From Pseudaminobacter sp040045035 (GTDB lineage: Bacteria; Pseudomonadota; Alphaproteobacteria; Rhizobiales; Rhizobiaceae), in NCBI RefSeq assembly GCF_040045035.1, contig NZ_JBDZDS010000011.1, positions 124,001 through 188,000 of the forward strand: a DNA stretch of 64,000 bases, given 5' to 3'. Below the pieces are notes generated by a model. It was not told where the DNA came from, made no database searches, and saw only the letters and a program-made list of their open reading frames with translations. The position numbers were made by a program, and so were the translations under genes. Shown one piece after another: positions 1 to 8,168 of the stretch. Each line of letters opens with the position of its first letter. Positions within the stretch are counted from its first letter, which is position 1.

Positions 1-774
1 GCACAGCACCGAATTGTCGAAGCTCTTGCCGTCGACGATGCGCCTCGCGGCCTTGTCGATGTCGGCGGAAGGGTCGACATAGACCGGCGCGTTGCCCGGC
101 CCCACGCCGATCGCAGGGTTCGAGGAGGAATAGGCCGCCCGCACCACGGCGTTGCCGCCGGTGGCAAGGATGACGGAGGTCTTTGGCGAGGCCATGAACT
201 CCTCGATCAAGGGGATGTTCGGCTCTTCCACGATCTGGATGATGGCGTCGGGCGCTCCGGCCGCGCGCGCGGCAGCCATGAGCGTATGGGCGGCGTCCAC
301 GCAACAGGCGCGTGCGGCGGGATGCGGGCTGATGACGATGGCATTGCGCGTCATCAGCGCCAGCAGGACCTTGTAGTAGAGCGTGGCGACCGGGTTGGTG
401 GAGGGCGTCAGTGCGAACACCACGCCGGCCGGGCGCGGGAGCTTGACCATCTTGGCTGCCGCATCGATGCGCGGATTGACGTAGTCGTCGTTGCGGTAGA
501 ACTCGACGAGACCGGTCGAGGCCAGCTCATTCTTCAGCTTCTTGTGGGCGGCGACGCCAAAGCCGGTTTCCTCCACCGCCCAGTCGGCATATTTGCCGGC
601 ATTCGCGTGAGCCGCCTTCGCGACGGCATCCACGATGGCCATGGTTGCATTGCGGTCATAGCGCTGGAATATCTGCCCGGCCCAGCGGGCCCGTTCCAGC
701 ATCATGTCGGCACGGCCGTGCAGATCAGCCTTGCTGCCTGCAATATCCACGAGCGTTCTGATTTGCGGTTCCAT
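1..774 (-). CDS. Acylating aldehyde dehydrogenase family protein (3' end beyond window)
   Basis: Only the first 258 codons are in the window and the gene runs off the left edge. The protein has the CoA-acylating aldehyde dehydrogenase fold seen in the N-terminal half of AdhE, in EutE and in sulfoacetaldehyde dehydrogenase: an alpha/beta cofactor domain with a TPSTNP segment near residue 130, an ATGG turn, and a GPGNAP segment leading to FDNSVLC, whose last Cys is the predicted catalytic thiol and is the last residue visible. Such enzymes convert a short aldehyde plus CoA and NAD(P)+ to an acyl-CoA. Its ATG overlaps the upstream PLP-enzyme stop by one base (TGATG), so the two are translationally coupled. 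The preceding kinase and PLP enzyme suggest the aldehyde is made in the same operon; the exact aldehyde cannot be told from sequence. Confidence 0.8.
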   Translation of the reverse strand, partial: MEPQIRTLVDIAGSKADLHGRADMMLERARWAGQIFQRYDRNATMAIVDAVAKAAHANAGKYADWAVEETGFGVAAHKKLKNELASTGLVEFYRNDDYVNPRIDAAAKMVKLPRPAGVVFALTPSTNPVATLYYKVLLALMTRNAIVISPHPAARACCVDAAHTLMAAARAAGAPDAIIQIVEEPNIPLIEEFMASPKTSVILATGGNAVVRAAYSSSNPAIGVGPGNAPVYVDPSADIDKAARRIVDGKSFDNSVLC

Positions 775-2045
775 CAGTTGATCACCCGTCGCCCGCCCAT
801 GATTTCCTTGCGCGCCAGATCGACGGCGATCTCGACCCGTCTGAGCAGGTCTTCCGCATCGTTCTGGGTCAGCAGGAGTCCGGGCTTGAATTGCAATACC
901 CGCGGATCGAGCGTGGAGAAGATCGCCCATACGCCGTTCTGGTAGAGGTGCTTCATCACCGGCTTGGCGCCCTGCGGGTGGTTGAACTCCAGCCCCATGA
1001 CGACGCCATGCTGTCGGATGCCGATGAAGAAGTCGGAATATTCCGCCATGATCCGGTCAAGGCCGGCACGCAGGAAGTCGGCGATGAAATTCACCATGCT
1101 GCGCACTTCCGGCCGCTGGACGATTTCAAGCGTCTTCATCGCCACGATGCAGCCGAGCTCGGCGCCGCCCATGGTCGAGATGTGGCCGAACCCATCCTGT
1201 TTCAGCCAGCCGCCGCACTTCTCCGAGATCAGCACGCAGGCAATGGGGTACATCCCGCCCGAAATGCCCTTGCCGGTCACCATGATGTCCGGCACCACGC
1301 CATAGCGCATGCAGCCCCACATCTCGCCACAGCGCATCAGGCCCGTCTGGACCTCGTCGGCGATGTAGAGTGCGTCGTAACGCTCGCACAGCTTCTTCAC
1401 CGCCGGCAGATAGCCCTCGCGCGGCATCGGAAAACCGTAGGTGGCGGGGATGGTTTCCATGATGACCGCTGCCACGTCGCGCTTGCGCAGCGCGTCCTCC
1501 ATGGCGTTGAGGTCGTTGAAGGGTACCTGGACGAACTCGCCCGCGGTGTCTTCCGACAAGAAGAGCTTGGAGAAGCGATCATCGCCGGTCTTGAGCGCCA
1601 GGCCCGTGTGGCCGTGGTACGCCTTCACGATCGAGACGATCTTCTTCTTCTGCATGGCATGGCGCGCGGTCTTGAGCGCGATATCGATGGCTTCGCCGCC
1701 ACCCGAGCCATAGGCCGTATATTTGAAATCGGGACCCGGCGCGCAGGCCGCGAGCGCTTCGGCGAGCGCCGTGCGAGCCAGCGCCGGAAAATGGTGATTG
1801 CCCATGTCGAAGCGGGCCGTGCCAGCCTTCAGCACTTCCACCAGTTCGGGGTGACGATGGCCGAGATTATAGGTACCGCCATTGAGATGGACGTCGATCA
1901 GGCGGCGTCCGTCCATGTCGTAAAGGTAGTAGGCCTCGCGCCGATCGATAACGAGATCGACGCCCATGTCCTGCCAGTCCTGGGTCTTGCCCGGGTTCCA
2001 AAACTCCCGAGATCTTTCGAGAAATTCCAGCTTCTCCTGGCTCAT
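774..2045 (-). CDS. Class III PLP-dependent aminotransferase or amine phospho-lyase
   Basis: A 423-aa fold-type I class III PLP enzyme. Visible marks are GSGGGEAIDIALKTAR (phosphate-binding loop, near residue 110), YHGHTG, ADEVQTG (Asp that contacts the pyridine nitrogen) and TGKGISGG with the Schiff-base Lys. I start at MSQEKLEF (2045); a longer in-frame start at 2096 adds 17 residues that do not look conserved. The family includes omega-amine:pyruvate transaminases and the AGXT2L-type phospho-lyases that act on phosphorylated amino alcohols. Lying between an APH-fold kinase and an acylating aldehyde dehydrogenase it could be either; the Lys region lacks the GKPMGNGHP pattern I associate with animal ethanolamine-phosphate phospho-lyase, so a transaminase role remains possible. 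Confidence 0.85.
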   Translation of the reverse strand: MSQEKLEFLERSREFWNPGKTQDWQDMGVDLVIDRREAYYLYDMDGRRLIDVHLNGGTYNLGHRHPELVEVLKAGTARFDMGNHHFPALARTALAEALAACAPGPDFKYTAYGSGGGEAIDIALKTARHAMQKKKIVSIVKAYHGHTGLALKTGDDRFSKLFLSEDTAGEFVQVPFNDLNAMEDALRKRDVAAVIMETIPATYGFPMPREGYLPAVKKLCERYDALYIADEVQTGLMRCGEMWGCMRYGVVPDIMVTGKGISGGMYPIACVLISEKCGGWLKQDGFGHISTMGGAELGCIVAMKTLEIVQRPEVRSMVNFIADFLRAGLDRIMAEYSDFFIGIRQHGVVMGLEFNHPQGAKPVMKHLYQNGVWAIFSTLDPRVLQFKPGLLLTQNDAEDLLRRVEIAVDLARKEIMGGRRVIN

Positions 2046-2158
2046 CGCATGGTCTCGTCGGTTGAATGTGGCGCTTGATTGCAAGCTGTTGCGCAAGTCC
2101 TAGGGTCAATCCGACCGCGCCGCTTGACAGCAACGGGGTGCGGATTGACAGCACCTGC

Positions 2159-3148
2159 TCAGGCGTGGGTGTCGAGATAGGCTTGCGCCAATGTCGCCGT
2201 GCCTTGTGCGAAGACCGGGGCCAGTTCCTGGGCGATCTCGACCTCTGGGTGCGACCCGATCCAGGCGAGCAGAGCCATGCGCCGCAACATCACGAACGTA
2301 TCGATCTCGGCCTCCTCCTCAGCGGACAAAGGCCGTACCTTGCGGTACCCCTCCACCCAGGCCTGCTTGAGGGCGGGGACCTGGGGATGGTCCTCCATGA
2401 ACGAGACGCCGGTGGCGAAGTCGTAGAGAAACCAGCCAAAGCCGCAATCGTCGAAGTCGATCAGCCGGGTCTTGTTTTCGTGAACCAACAGATTGGCAAG
2501 GCGCATATCGGCATGGATCAGGCCGTATCGCTCCGCACTCTTGCCGAATCGCGCAAGGCGACGCTGGATGGTGCTTTCGAGGCGTTCGAGCTGGTCGCCG
2601 ATGGCGGCGTCTATGCCGGGGCCGTCGCGCCAGTCGCCCCAGGTCGGGGTCAAGCCAAACACCGTACTTTCATCCCAGGTCATCCTCTCGAAACCGGCCG
2701 GGCGCTGCCAGGACGACGAGTGCAGATGCGCGCGCGCTGCAATCTCGCCCAGCTGTGCGAATGGCGCAACCAGATCGTGATCGGGATTGGGCTCGTGGCC
2801 GGGGAGGAAAGCGAACATCACCATATGTCGAGGCGCCGGCAAGCCTTCCACGGCCGCCGTCTGGATCGGGCTTCCGTCGCGGCCGACCAAATAGCCGGGC
2901 GTCTCCACACCACCCCCACGGCCCAGCGCGTGTGACCATGCAAGTTCCGAGGCAATGGCATTGCGCGAATGATAGTTCTCGCGATGCACCCGCAGGATGG
3001 AGCGGAATCCGTCCGGCGCCTCGACGAGATAGGTTGCATTCTCGGATACGTTGATGAGGCGGGCCGAGGCTTCCGCCGGAACGTCCCAGCGGCTAAGCGA
3101 CTGCTGCACGAGCCGCTGAAGCCGCTCAAGAGTTTCCTCTTGCGACAT
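2159..3148 (-). CDS. APH-fold small-molecule kinase (choline/ethanolamine/homoserine kinase-like)
   Basis: A 329-aa aminoglycoside-phosphotransferase-fold kinase. The catalytic Brenner motif HADMRLANLL and the metal-binding IDFDDCGFG are intact, so it should be an active kinase. The family phosphorylates amino alcohols, homoserine, hydroxylysine or aminoglycosides; in a catabolic operon with an importer and a class III PLP enzyme a metabolic amine or amino alcohol is the likely substrate, not an antibiotic. Start at 3148 is fixed by GGAG six bases upstream of the ATG; an in-frame start 12 bases earlier has poorer spacing. It lies 24 bases after the SDR gene and 113 bases before the PLP gene on the same strand. 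Confidence 0.85.
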   Translation of the reverse strand: MSQEETLERLQRLVQQSLSRWDVPAEASARLINVSENATYLVEAPDGFRSILRVHRENYHSRNAIASELAWSHALGRGGGVETPGYLVGRDGSPIQTAAVEGLPAPRHMVMFAFLPGHEPNPDHDLVAPFAQLGEIAARAHLHSSSWQRPAGFERMTWDESTVFGLTPTWGDWRDGPGIDAAIGDQLERLESTIQRRLARFGKSAERYGLIHADMRLANLLVHENKTRLIDFDDCGFGWFLYDFATGVSFMEDHPQVPALKQAWVEGYRKVRPLSAEEEAEIDTFVMLRRMALLAWIGSHPEVEIAQELAPVFAQGTATLAQAYLDTHA

Positions 3149-3184
3149 GGCAATCTCCAATTGTGTTTCAGGGAGCTATGACGG

Positions 3185-3964
3185 TCAGATGCCGGCGATC
3201 GCCTCGAGCGATTCCGGCAAGGTCTGCCCGCCGTCCACGATGATCTGCTGACCGGTGATGTAGCCGGCCTCGTCAGACGCAAAGAACAGAGCCGCGTTGC
3301 CGATGTCCTCAACCGCGCCCAGACGCTTGAGCGGGATCGAGGCAGCCATCGTGTCGAGATAAGCTTGGCCAAGTCCTTCCAGCCCCTCGGTGACGATGTT
3401 GCCCGGCATCACGGCATTGATGGTGGTGTTGTAGCGCGCCAGCTCCATGGAAGCGGTCTTGAGAAAGCCGAGCTGGCCTGCCTTCGAGGCGGCGTAGTGG
3501 GTCCAGCCGGGATAGCCGGTCACCGGTCCGGTGATCGAAGAGGTGAGCACAACGCGCCCCTTGCCCGCTTTCTCGAAATAGGGGATGCACGCCTTGACCG
3601 ACAGGAACGCGCTCTTGAGATTGGTGGCCATCACGCGGTCCCATTCCGAAGGGTCGAGATCGACCATCTTGGCCTGCGGGAAGATGCCGGCATTGGCGCA
3701 CAAAATATCCACGCCGCCGAAGGCATCCGCCGTGGCTCGTACCATCGCCCGGACCGAGTCCCAGTCGGCCACGTCGCAGGAAACGGCCTCGGCCGTGCCT
3801 CCGGCCGCGCGAAGTTCGGCGACGGCAGCTTCAGCGGCTTCCTTGCCCCGTGCCGCGATCATGACTTTGGCGCCCTGCGCAGCGAAGACGCGAGCGATAC
3901 CACGGCCGATGCCCTTCGACCCGCCGGTCACGATGACGCTTCTGCCTTTGATCGACGTCAGCAT
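3185..3964 (-). CDS. SDR family NAD(P)-dependent oxidoreductase
   Basis: A 259-aa classical short-chain dehydrogenase. The cofactor loop TGGSKGIG (residues 13-20), NAG, the catalytic Ser in LTSSITG and YAASK are all present, with the C-terminal GYITGQQIIVDGG typical of FabG-like enzymes. Substrate is not predictable: it could oxidise a secondary alcohol of the imported compound or reduce a downstream carbonyl. The reading frame is open far upstream through the permease gene, but GGGAGGAAGAAC directly before the ATG at 3964 and family length fix the start. It follows the second permease by 17 bases. Confidence 0.88.
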   Translation of the reverse strand: MLTSIKGRSVIVTGGSKGIGRGIARVFAAQGAKVMIAARGKEAAEAAVAELRAAGGTAEAVSCDVADWDSVRAMVRATADAFGGVDILCANAGIFPQAKMVDLDPSEWDRVMATNLKSAFLSVKACIPYFEKAGKGRVVLTSSITGPVTGYPGWTHYAASKAGQLGFLKTASMELARYNTTINAVMPGNIVTEGLEGLGQAYLDTMAASIPLKRLGAVEDIGNAALFFASDEAGYITGQQIIVDGGQTLPESLEAIAGI

Positions 3965-3981
3965 GTTCTTCCTCCCATTGT

Positions 3982-4794
3982 TCAGGATCTGCTCGCGCGG
4001 GCCGTGCGCAAGGCGCGCAGCAGCTGCGGGACGATCATTGCTATCAAGACGATGACGATTGAGCTGGTAACGGCGATCATGCCGAGCGCCGGCACCTGCG
4101 GCGAGTAGCCGGAAACCATCTTGGCGTAGAGCCATTTCGGCAATGTGGAGTCGGCGCCCGTCGTGAACAGCGAAAGCGGGAAATTCCCCCAGCTCAGCAG
4201 GAAGGCAAACAGGCCGGAGCTGATCACACCCGGCATGAGCAGCGGGATGGTGAGTTCTTTCAAAATCTGCCACGTGGAGGCGCCGAGATCGCGCGCGGCT
4301 TCCTCGAGCATCGGGTCGAAGCTGTAGGCCTGGATGGCCACGATCAAGGTGGCGATGGGCGCGATCCATACCAGGTGCGCGACAATGGCCGTTTTCCATG
4401 TCGGCACGATGCCAAGGGAGTTGAACCAGATGAGCAGGGCAAGCCCCAGCACCGCCTGCGGGAAGAATATCGGCAGCAGAACGAGTTTCTGGAACAGGCT
4501 GCGATACCGCCACTGGTAACGCGCGAACGCCAGGCCGCCGAAAAAGCCCAAGACCATAGAGACCATGGTCACGATCGTCGCGATCGTCAGCGAGGTGTGG
4601 ACGAGTTCGCTGACCGTAGCGCTTGCCAAGGCGCTTTCGTACCACTGCAGCGTGTAGGCCTGGATCGGAAACGACAGATAGCGCGCCTTGGCTGCCGAGG
4701 CGAACCCCACCGACACGATCGGCAGATAGAGGAAGGCCACTACCAGCAGGCCGTAGCAGACCAGGACTATCGATGTGATGCGCGACGTCTTCAT
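3982..4794 (-). CDS. ABC transporter inner-membrane permease (PotC-like)
   Basis: A 270-aa permease of the spermidine/putrescine type (MetI-like fold) with about six hydrophobic segments and the cytoplasmic EAA loop EEAARDLGASTWQILKEL, which docks on the ATPase. Its ATG overlaps the preceding permease stop by four bases (ATGA at 4791-4794), so the two subunits are translationally coupled and probably form a heterodimeric channel. Family members import polyamines, opines, phosphonates or other cationic or small organic solutes; the specificity here is unknown. Confidence 0.9.
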   Translation of the reverse strand: MKTSRITSIVLVCYGLLVVAFLYLPIVSVGFASAAKARYLSFPIQAYTLQWYESALASATVSELVHTSLTIATIVTMVSMVLGFFGGLAFARYQWRYRSLFQKLVLLPIFFPQAVLGLALLIWFNSLGIVPTWKTAIVAHLVWIAPIATLIVAIQAYSFDPMLEEAARDLGASTWQILKELTIPLLMPGVISSGLFAFLLSWGNFPLSLFTTGADSTLPKWLYAKMVSGYSPQVPALGMIAVTSSIVIVLIAMIVPQLLRALRTARASRS

Positions 4795-5648
4795 GAGCGC
4801 TTGCGTCCCATGATGGCATCAAGATCGATGCGCGAGATGGTTGCAATCGCGAGAGCGCCGATGACGAGGATCAGGCTCATTGCCAGAGCCGAGCCCAAAG
4901 GCCAGTTCTGCCCGTAGGAGAAGGCCGTCTCGACCTCGGAGGCGATCACGATGACGGACTGGCCGCCGAGCAGCTTGGATTCCGCCAGCGCGCCGGCCGC
5001 AAGCACGAAGCACAGCAACGAGCCGACCAGAATACCGGGGGCGGCCAGCGGAAGATCGATCTCCCAAAGGATGCGCCAGCGAGAGGCGCCGAGATCCGCG
5101 GCCGCCTGACGGGCGTCGTCCGGCACCATGGCGATGCCTTGCGTGAGCGGAAACAGCATGAACGGGAAATAGACGTAGACCAGGCCGAAGACGGTGATCG
5201 GGATGTTGTAGAGCGCGCCTTCCAGCCGAAGGCCCGTCAGTTCATTCAGGTAGCCGTCGACTAGACCGCCCTTCATGAGGGTAACGACCCAGCCAAACAG
5301 CCGGATGTTTTCCGAGACGAACAAGGTGACTGCGACCGCTATGGTCAGGAAGAGCGTGAACCTTCCGAAAACCTTGGCCATGCCATAGGCCAGCGGCCAG
5401 CACAGCAGGAACAGGATCACTGTTGCCGTGAATGCCATGGCAAGCGACCACAACAGCGACTTGTAGTAGCCCTGCTTGAAGAACACCGCATAGGCGGAAA
5501 AGTCGGGAATATGGGCCATGTCGAAGACACGCTGCGGCATGATCGAGAAGCCGGCGATGACGACAAGCGGCGCAAGGAAGCTTGCTGCAAGGAGCAGGCT
5601 CAGAGGCAGCGCGCACAAGGTTCCGAGCTTGCGGTCCAGGCTGTTCAT
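4791..5648 (-). CDS. ABC transporter inner-membrane permease (PotB-like)
   Basis: A 285-aa partner permease with an N-terminal membrane segment, a periplasmic loop and the EAA-type motif QAAADLGASRWRILWEIDL. Start ATG at 5648 overlaps the ATPase stop as ATGA (5645-5648); an in-frame TTG 27 bases upstream is less likely. It encodes half of the channel of the importer made by this operon. Confidence 0.9.
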   Translation of the reverse strand: MNSLDRKLGTLCALPLSLLLAASFLAPLVVIAGFSIMPQRVFDMAHIPDFSAYAVFFKQGYYKSLLWSLAMAFTATVILFLLCWPLAYGMAKVFGRFTLFLTIAVAVTLFVSENIRLFGWVVTLMKGGLVDGYLNELTGLRLEGALYNIPITVFGLVYVYFPFMLFPLTQGIAMVPDDARQAAADLGASRWRILWEIDLPLAAPGILVGSLLCFVLAAGALAESKLLGGQSVIVIASEVETAFSYGQNWPLGSALAMSLILVIGALAIATISRIDLDAIMGRKRS

Positions 5649-6736
5649 TGGCGCTCTTGCCCAATGATATGGCAATGTTCCACGTCCCAGCCGAGCACCA
5701 CCTCGTCGCCCGGCTTGCCCCTGAAGCGGTCCTCGCGGAGCTTCTCAACGGTGACAAGGGAGCCGTCCCGCCTTTCCACCTCGTAGTGCATGCGCGAGCC
5801 CAACAGGTACTCCGCACGGACGACCCCGCTCAGCTGAAAATCGCTCACCTGGCCCTTTTCGAGGAAATGCACGAATTCCGGCCGGACCATCAGCGTCGCG
5901 CTGTCTCCAGGGAGCAGCTCCGCCGCTACCGGCGTCGAACCCGCGGGAAGGTTGATCGCAATTCCGTCGCCGCTCAGGCTGCCGTCTCTGTCGACTTCAA
6001 CGTCGAACAGATTGACCTCGCCCATGAATTCCGCGACGAAACGGCTCGTTGGGCGCGCATAGATCTCGTCGGCCACCGCGATCTGCTCGAAGCGCCCGGC
6101 CCGCATGATGGCGATGCGATCCGACATCACCATCGCCTCTTCCAGGGAATGGGTGATGTAGACGAAGGTCTTGCCGGTGCGCGTGTGAAGGTCCTTCAGC
6201 TCCTTCTCGAGCGTCTTGCGCAGACGGTAGTCCAGCGCGGACAAGGGCTCGTCGAAGAACAGGATTTCCGGATCGAACGCCAGCGCCCGCGCCAGCGCCA
6301 CGCGCTGCCTTTCGCCGCCGGAGATCTGCGTCACTCCCTTGCCGTAGTAGTCCTCTCGCAGGCGCAGGAGTTCCATCAGCTCGAGCGCCCGCTTCTTGCG
6401 CTCGGCGGCAGGCACGCCGCGGATCTTGAGCGGGAACTCGATGTTCTGGCCGATGCTACGGTGCGGAAACAGAGCCAGCGACTGGAAGACCATGCAGGTC
6501 GGCCGCTTGTTCGCCGGCAGGCGCTCGATGCGCCTGTCGCGCAGCCAGATCGCGCCGGACGTCGGCTCGTCCATGCCCACCAGCAAACGGATCAGCGTGG
6601 TCTTTCCACTTCCCGACGGACCGACGATGGTCAGAAACTCTCCGTCGGCGATATCAAGGCTGATGTCGCGCAGGACGGTCAGCCCGCCGAAACGCTTGAC
6701 TATGTTTTCGAGCCGCAGGATGGGATTGCCCGGCAT
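5645..6736 (-). CDS. ABC transporter ATP-binding protein (PotA-like)
   Basis: A 363-aa ATPase with Walker A GPSGSGKTT, Q-loop, signature ISGGERQRVALARAL, Walker B ILFFDEPLSALD and H-loop THSLEEA, followed by a C-terminal TOBE-like regulatory domain (about residues 270-360). It powers the importer formed with the two downstream permeases. I start at MPGNPILRLENI (6736, preceded by AAGG); the frame is open to 6919 but those residues run through the hairpin and into the binding-protein gene. Confidence 0.9.
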   Translation of the reverse strand: MPGNPILRLENIVKRFGGLTVLRDISLDIADGEFLTIVGPSGSGKTTLIRLLVGMDEPTSGAIWLRDRRIERLPANKRPTCMVFQSLALFPHRSIGQNIEFPLKIRGVPAAERKKRALELMELLRLREDYYGKGVTQISGGERQRVALARALAFDPEILFFDEPLSALDYRLRKTLEKELKDLHTRTGKTFVYITHSLEEAMVMSDRIAIMRAGRFEQIAVADEIYARPTSRFVAEFMGEVNLFDVEVDRDGSLSGDGIAINLPAGSTPVAAELLPGDSATLMVRPEFVHFLEKGQVSDFQLSGVVRAEYLLGSRMHYEVERRDGSLVTVEKLREDRFRGKPGDEVVLGWDVEHCHIIGQERQ

Positions 6737-6777
6737 CGGTCTACCTTGAAGCTGGTCTACTAGGGTCACCGCATTGC

Positions 6778-6808
6778 GGGCTGCCTCGGCCTCCGCCTGA
6801 GGCAGCCC
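6778..6808 (-). promoter_or_regulatory. Stable hairpin between binding-protein and ATPase genes
   Basis: GGGCTGCCTC and GAGGCAGCCC form a perfect 10-bp stem with an 11-base loop in the 80-base gap after the binding-protein stop. No U-run follows, so it is more likely an mRNA-stabilising or partial-attenuation element that lets the binding protein be made in excess over the membrane parts. Confidence 0.6.
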
Positions 6809-6816
6809 GTGATGGA

Positions 6817-7947
6817 TCAGCGGCGCTTTGCTGCGGTGTAGATGGCGTTCAAGGCGTTGTAGTCCTTGATGACATTGTACTGGAGCGAACGGGACAGCTC
6901 TTCGTCGATGCTGTCCCACTGGATCGCATCGAGCTCCTCGGGCGTGTATTTGGCGAAAACTGCCGGGTCGCCCATCTGGGTGACCGGGTTGTATGTGCCT
7001 TCGGCAAAGCTGACTGTCTTTGCAATGTCGGGCTGCTGCACGAAGTCCAGGAAATCCTCGGCCAGCCCCGACGGGTCTGGGTTGTTGATCGCGGAGGTCA
7101 GCTCGACCCAGACCAGACCACCCTTGCCGTCAACCGGCCCTCTGCGTGGCGTGATCGCGCGGACATTGGAATTTCCGTCGAAGCGAGCTGGCGAGGCGGT
7201 ATAGGTGCCGCCGGTGAAATAGGCGTCGATCTCGCCATTGATGAGGGCGGTGGTCATCGCCACCAGATCGTCGGTGAGGAGCTTGGCGTTGCCGAAGATC
7301 GCTTCGGCCGTGCTCTTGAACGTCGTCCGCTTGGCGTCGTCCATGTCGCTGAACGGATCGAGGTCGCCGGCCAGGCAAAGATGCATGATATTCCAGTCGC
7401 CATAGGTCAGGACACCGTATCGGTCCTTCATGGCCGGATCGAAAAACAGCTTCCAACCCTGGTCTTCGGCCATCTCGCGGCTGATCTTGTCGGTGTTTAC
7501 CACGAAGCTGAAAGGCCCGTAGCGCTGCGGCATGCCGAGCAGATCCCCGGTGTCGGAGAAGGCCAGCGGGTACGGCTTGGCGAACTCGCCGCTCATCTTT
7601 TCGAAATAGCCCATGAAGCGCTCCTTGTTGAGCGGCTTGATGAGGCCTTCGGGAAACAGGCGGCGGGCCCAAGGCTGATTGACGTTGAGCACGTCCCAGA
7701 CATTCATCTCACCCGCACGAAGACGGTTGATCATGTCCGGGTCCGAAGTGCCGCTTTCGGCGCGCACGCGTGCGCCAGGATGTAGCTCCCGGAAGGGGCC
7801 GAGAACATTGTCCGTGTTGTAGCCCTCCCAGCACAGTATGTTCAGTTCGTTGTCGCGGGCGGCGAACGCACTGCCTGTTCGCCCGGCCACAGCCGCCCCG
7901 GCGATGCCGGCGAGACCCATGTTGAATGCTCTGCGTGAAAGCTTCAT
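6817..7947 (-). CDS. ABC transporter substrate-binding protein with Tat signal
   Basis: A 376-aa periplasmic binding protein of the PotD/SBP_bac_8 type, the probable first gene of the operon. The N-terminus has a twin-arginine leader (LSRRAFNMGLAG, then a hydrophobic stretch and AFA cleavage site), implying export after folding. The mature part begins NELNILCWEGYN, a strand common to polyamine-type binding proteins. Start 7947 is set by GGGAGG six bases upstream. Ligand is unknown; polyamine-like cations or an amino alcohol are compatible with the downstream enzymes. Confidence 0.88.
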   Translation of the reverse strand: MKLSRRAFNMGLAGIAGAAVAGRTGSAFAARDNELNILCWEGYNTDNVLGPFRELHPGARVRAESGTSDPDMINRLRAGEMNVWDVLNVNQPWARRLFPEGLIKPLNKERFMGYFEKMSGEFAKPYPLAFSDTGDLLGMPQRYGPFSFVVNTDKISREMAEDQGWKLFFDPAMKDRYGVLTYGDWNIMHLCLAGDLDPFSDMDDAKRTTFKSTAEAIFGNAKLLTDDLVAMTTALINGEIDAYFTGGTYTASPARFDGNSNVRAITPRRGPVDGKGGLVWVELTSAINNPDPSGLAEDFLDFVQQPDIAKTVSFAEGTYNPVTQMGDPAVFAKYTPEELDAIQWDSIDEELSRSLQYNVIKDYNALNAIYTAAKRR

Positions 7948-8028
7948 GCGCAACCTCCCGATCGTGCCGTTATTGATCAGCCTCTGCGGGCCTTACGGTG
8001 GGTTATATTCGGCGCTCAAGAAACCAGC

Positions 8029-8054
8029 TTGACATCTACTTGACCGAATTTGAC
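8029..8054. promoter_or_regulatory. Three phased TTGAC repeats, candidate AraC operator
   Basis: TTGAC occurs at 8029, 8040 and 8050, one copy per helical turn, in the 221-base divergent gap between the transporter operon and the AraC gene. AraC-family proteins bind tandem half-sites with this kind of spacing. The repeats may also supply a -35 box. Confidence 0.45.
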
Positions 8055-8168
8055 ATACCGCAAGCAAGTTGCCGAACGTGCACGGCATGACTTGCCAAAT
8101 CTCAAACCGGGTGGATAATCGGCTCCAATCTTCAAGACAGATTGCAGCACTCGGGGAGGAGGCGCTCA

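Noticed and set aside
774..3148. Taurine pathway (taurine:pyruvate aminotransferase plus sulfoacetaldehyde dehydrogenase).
   Set aside because: It explains the PLP enzyme and acylating dehydrogenase but leaves the kinase and the polyamine-type importer unused; kept only as an alternative.
2159..3148. Aminoglycoside resistance gene.
   Set aside because: APH fold is shared, but the catabolic operon context and importer favour a metabolic kinase.
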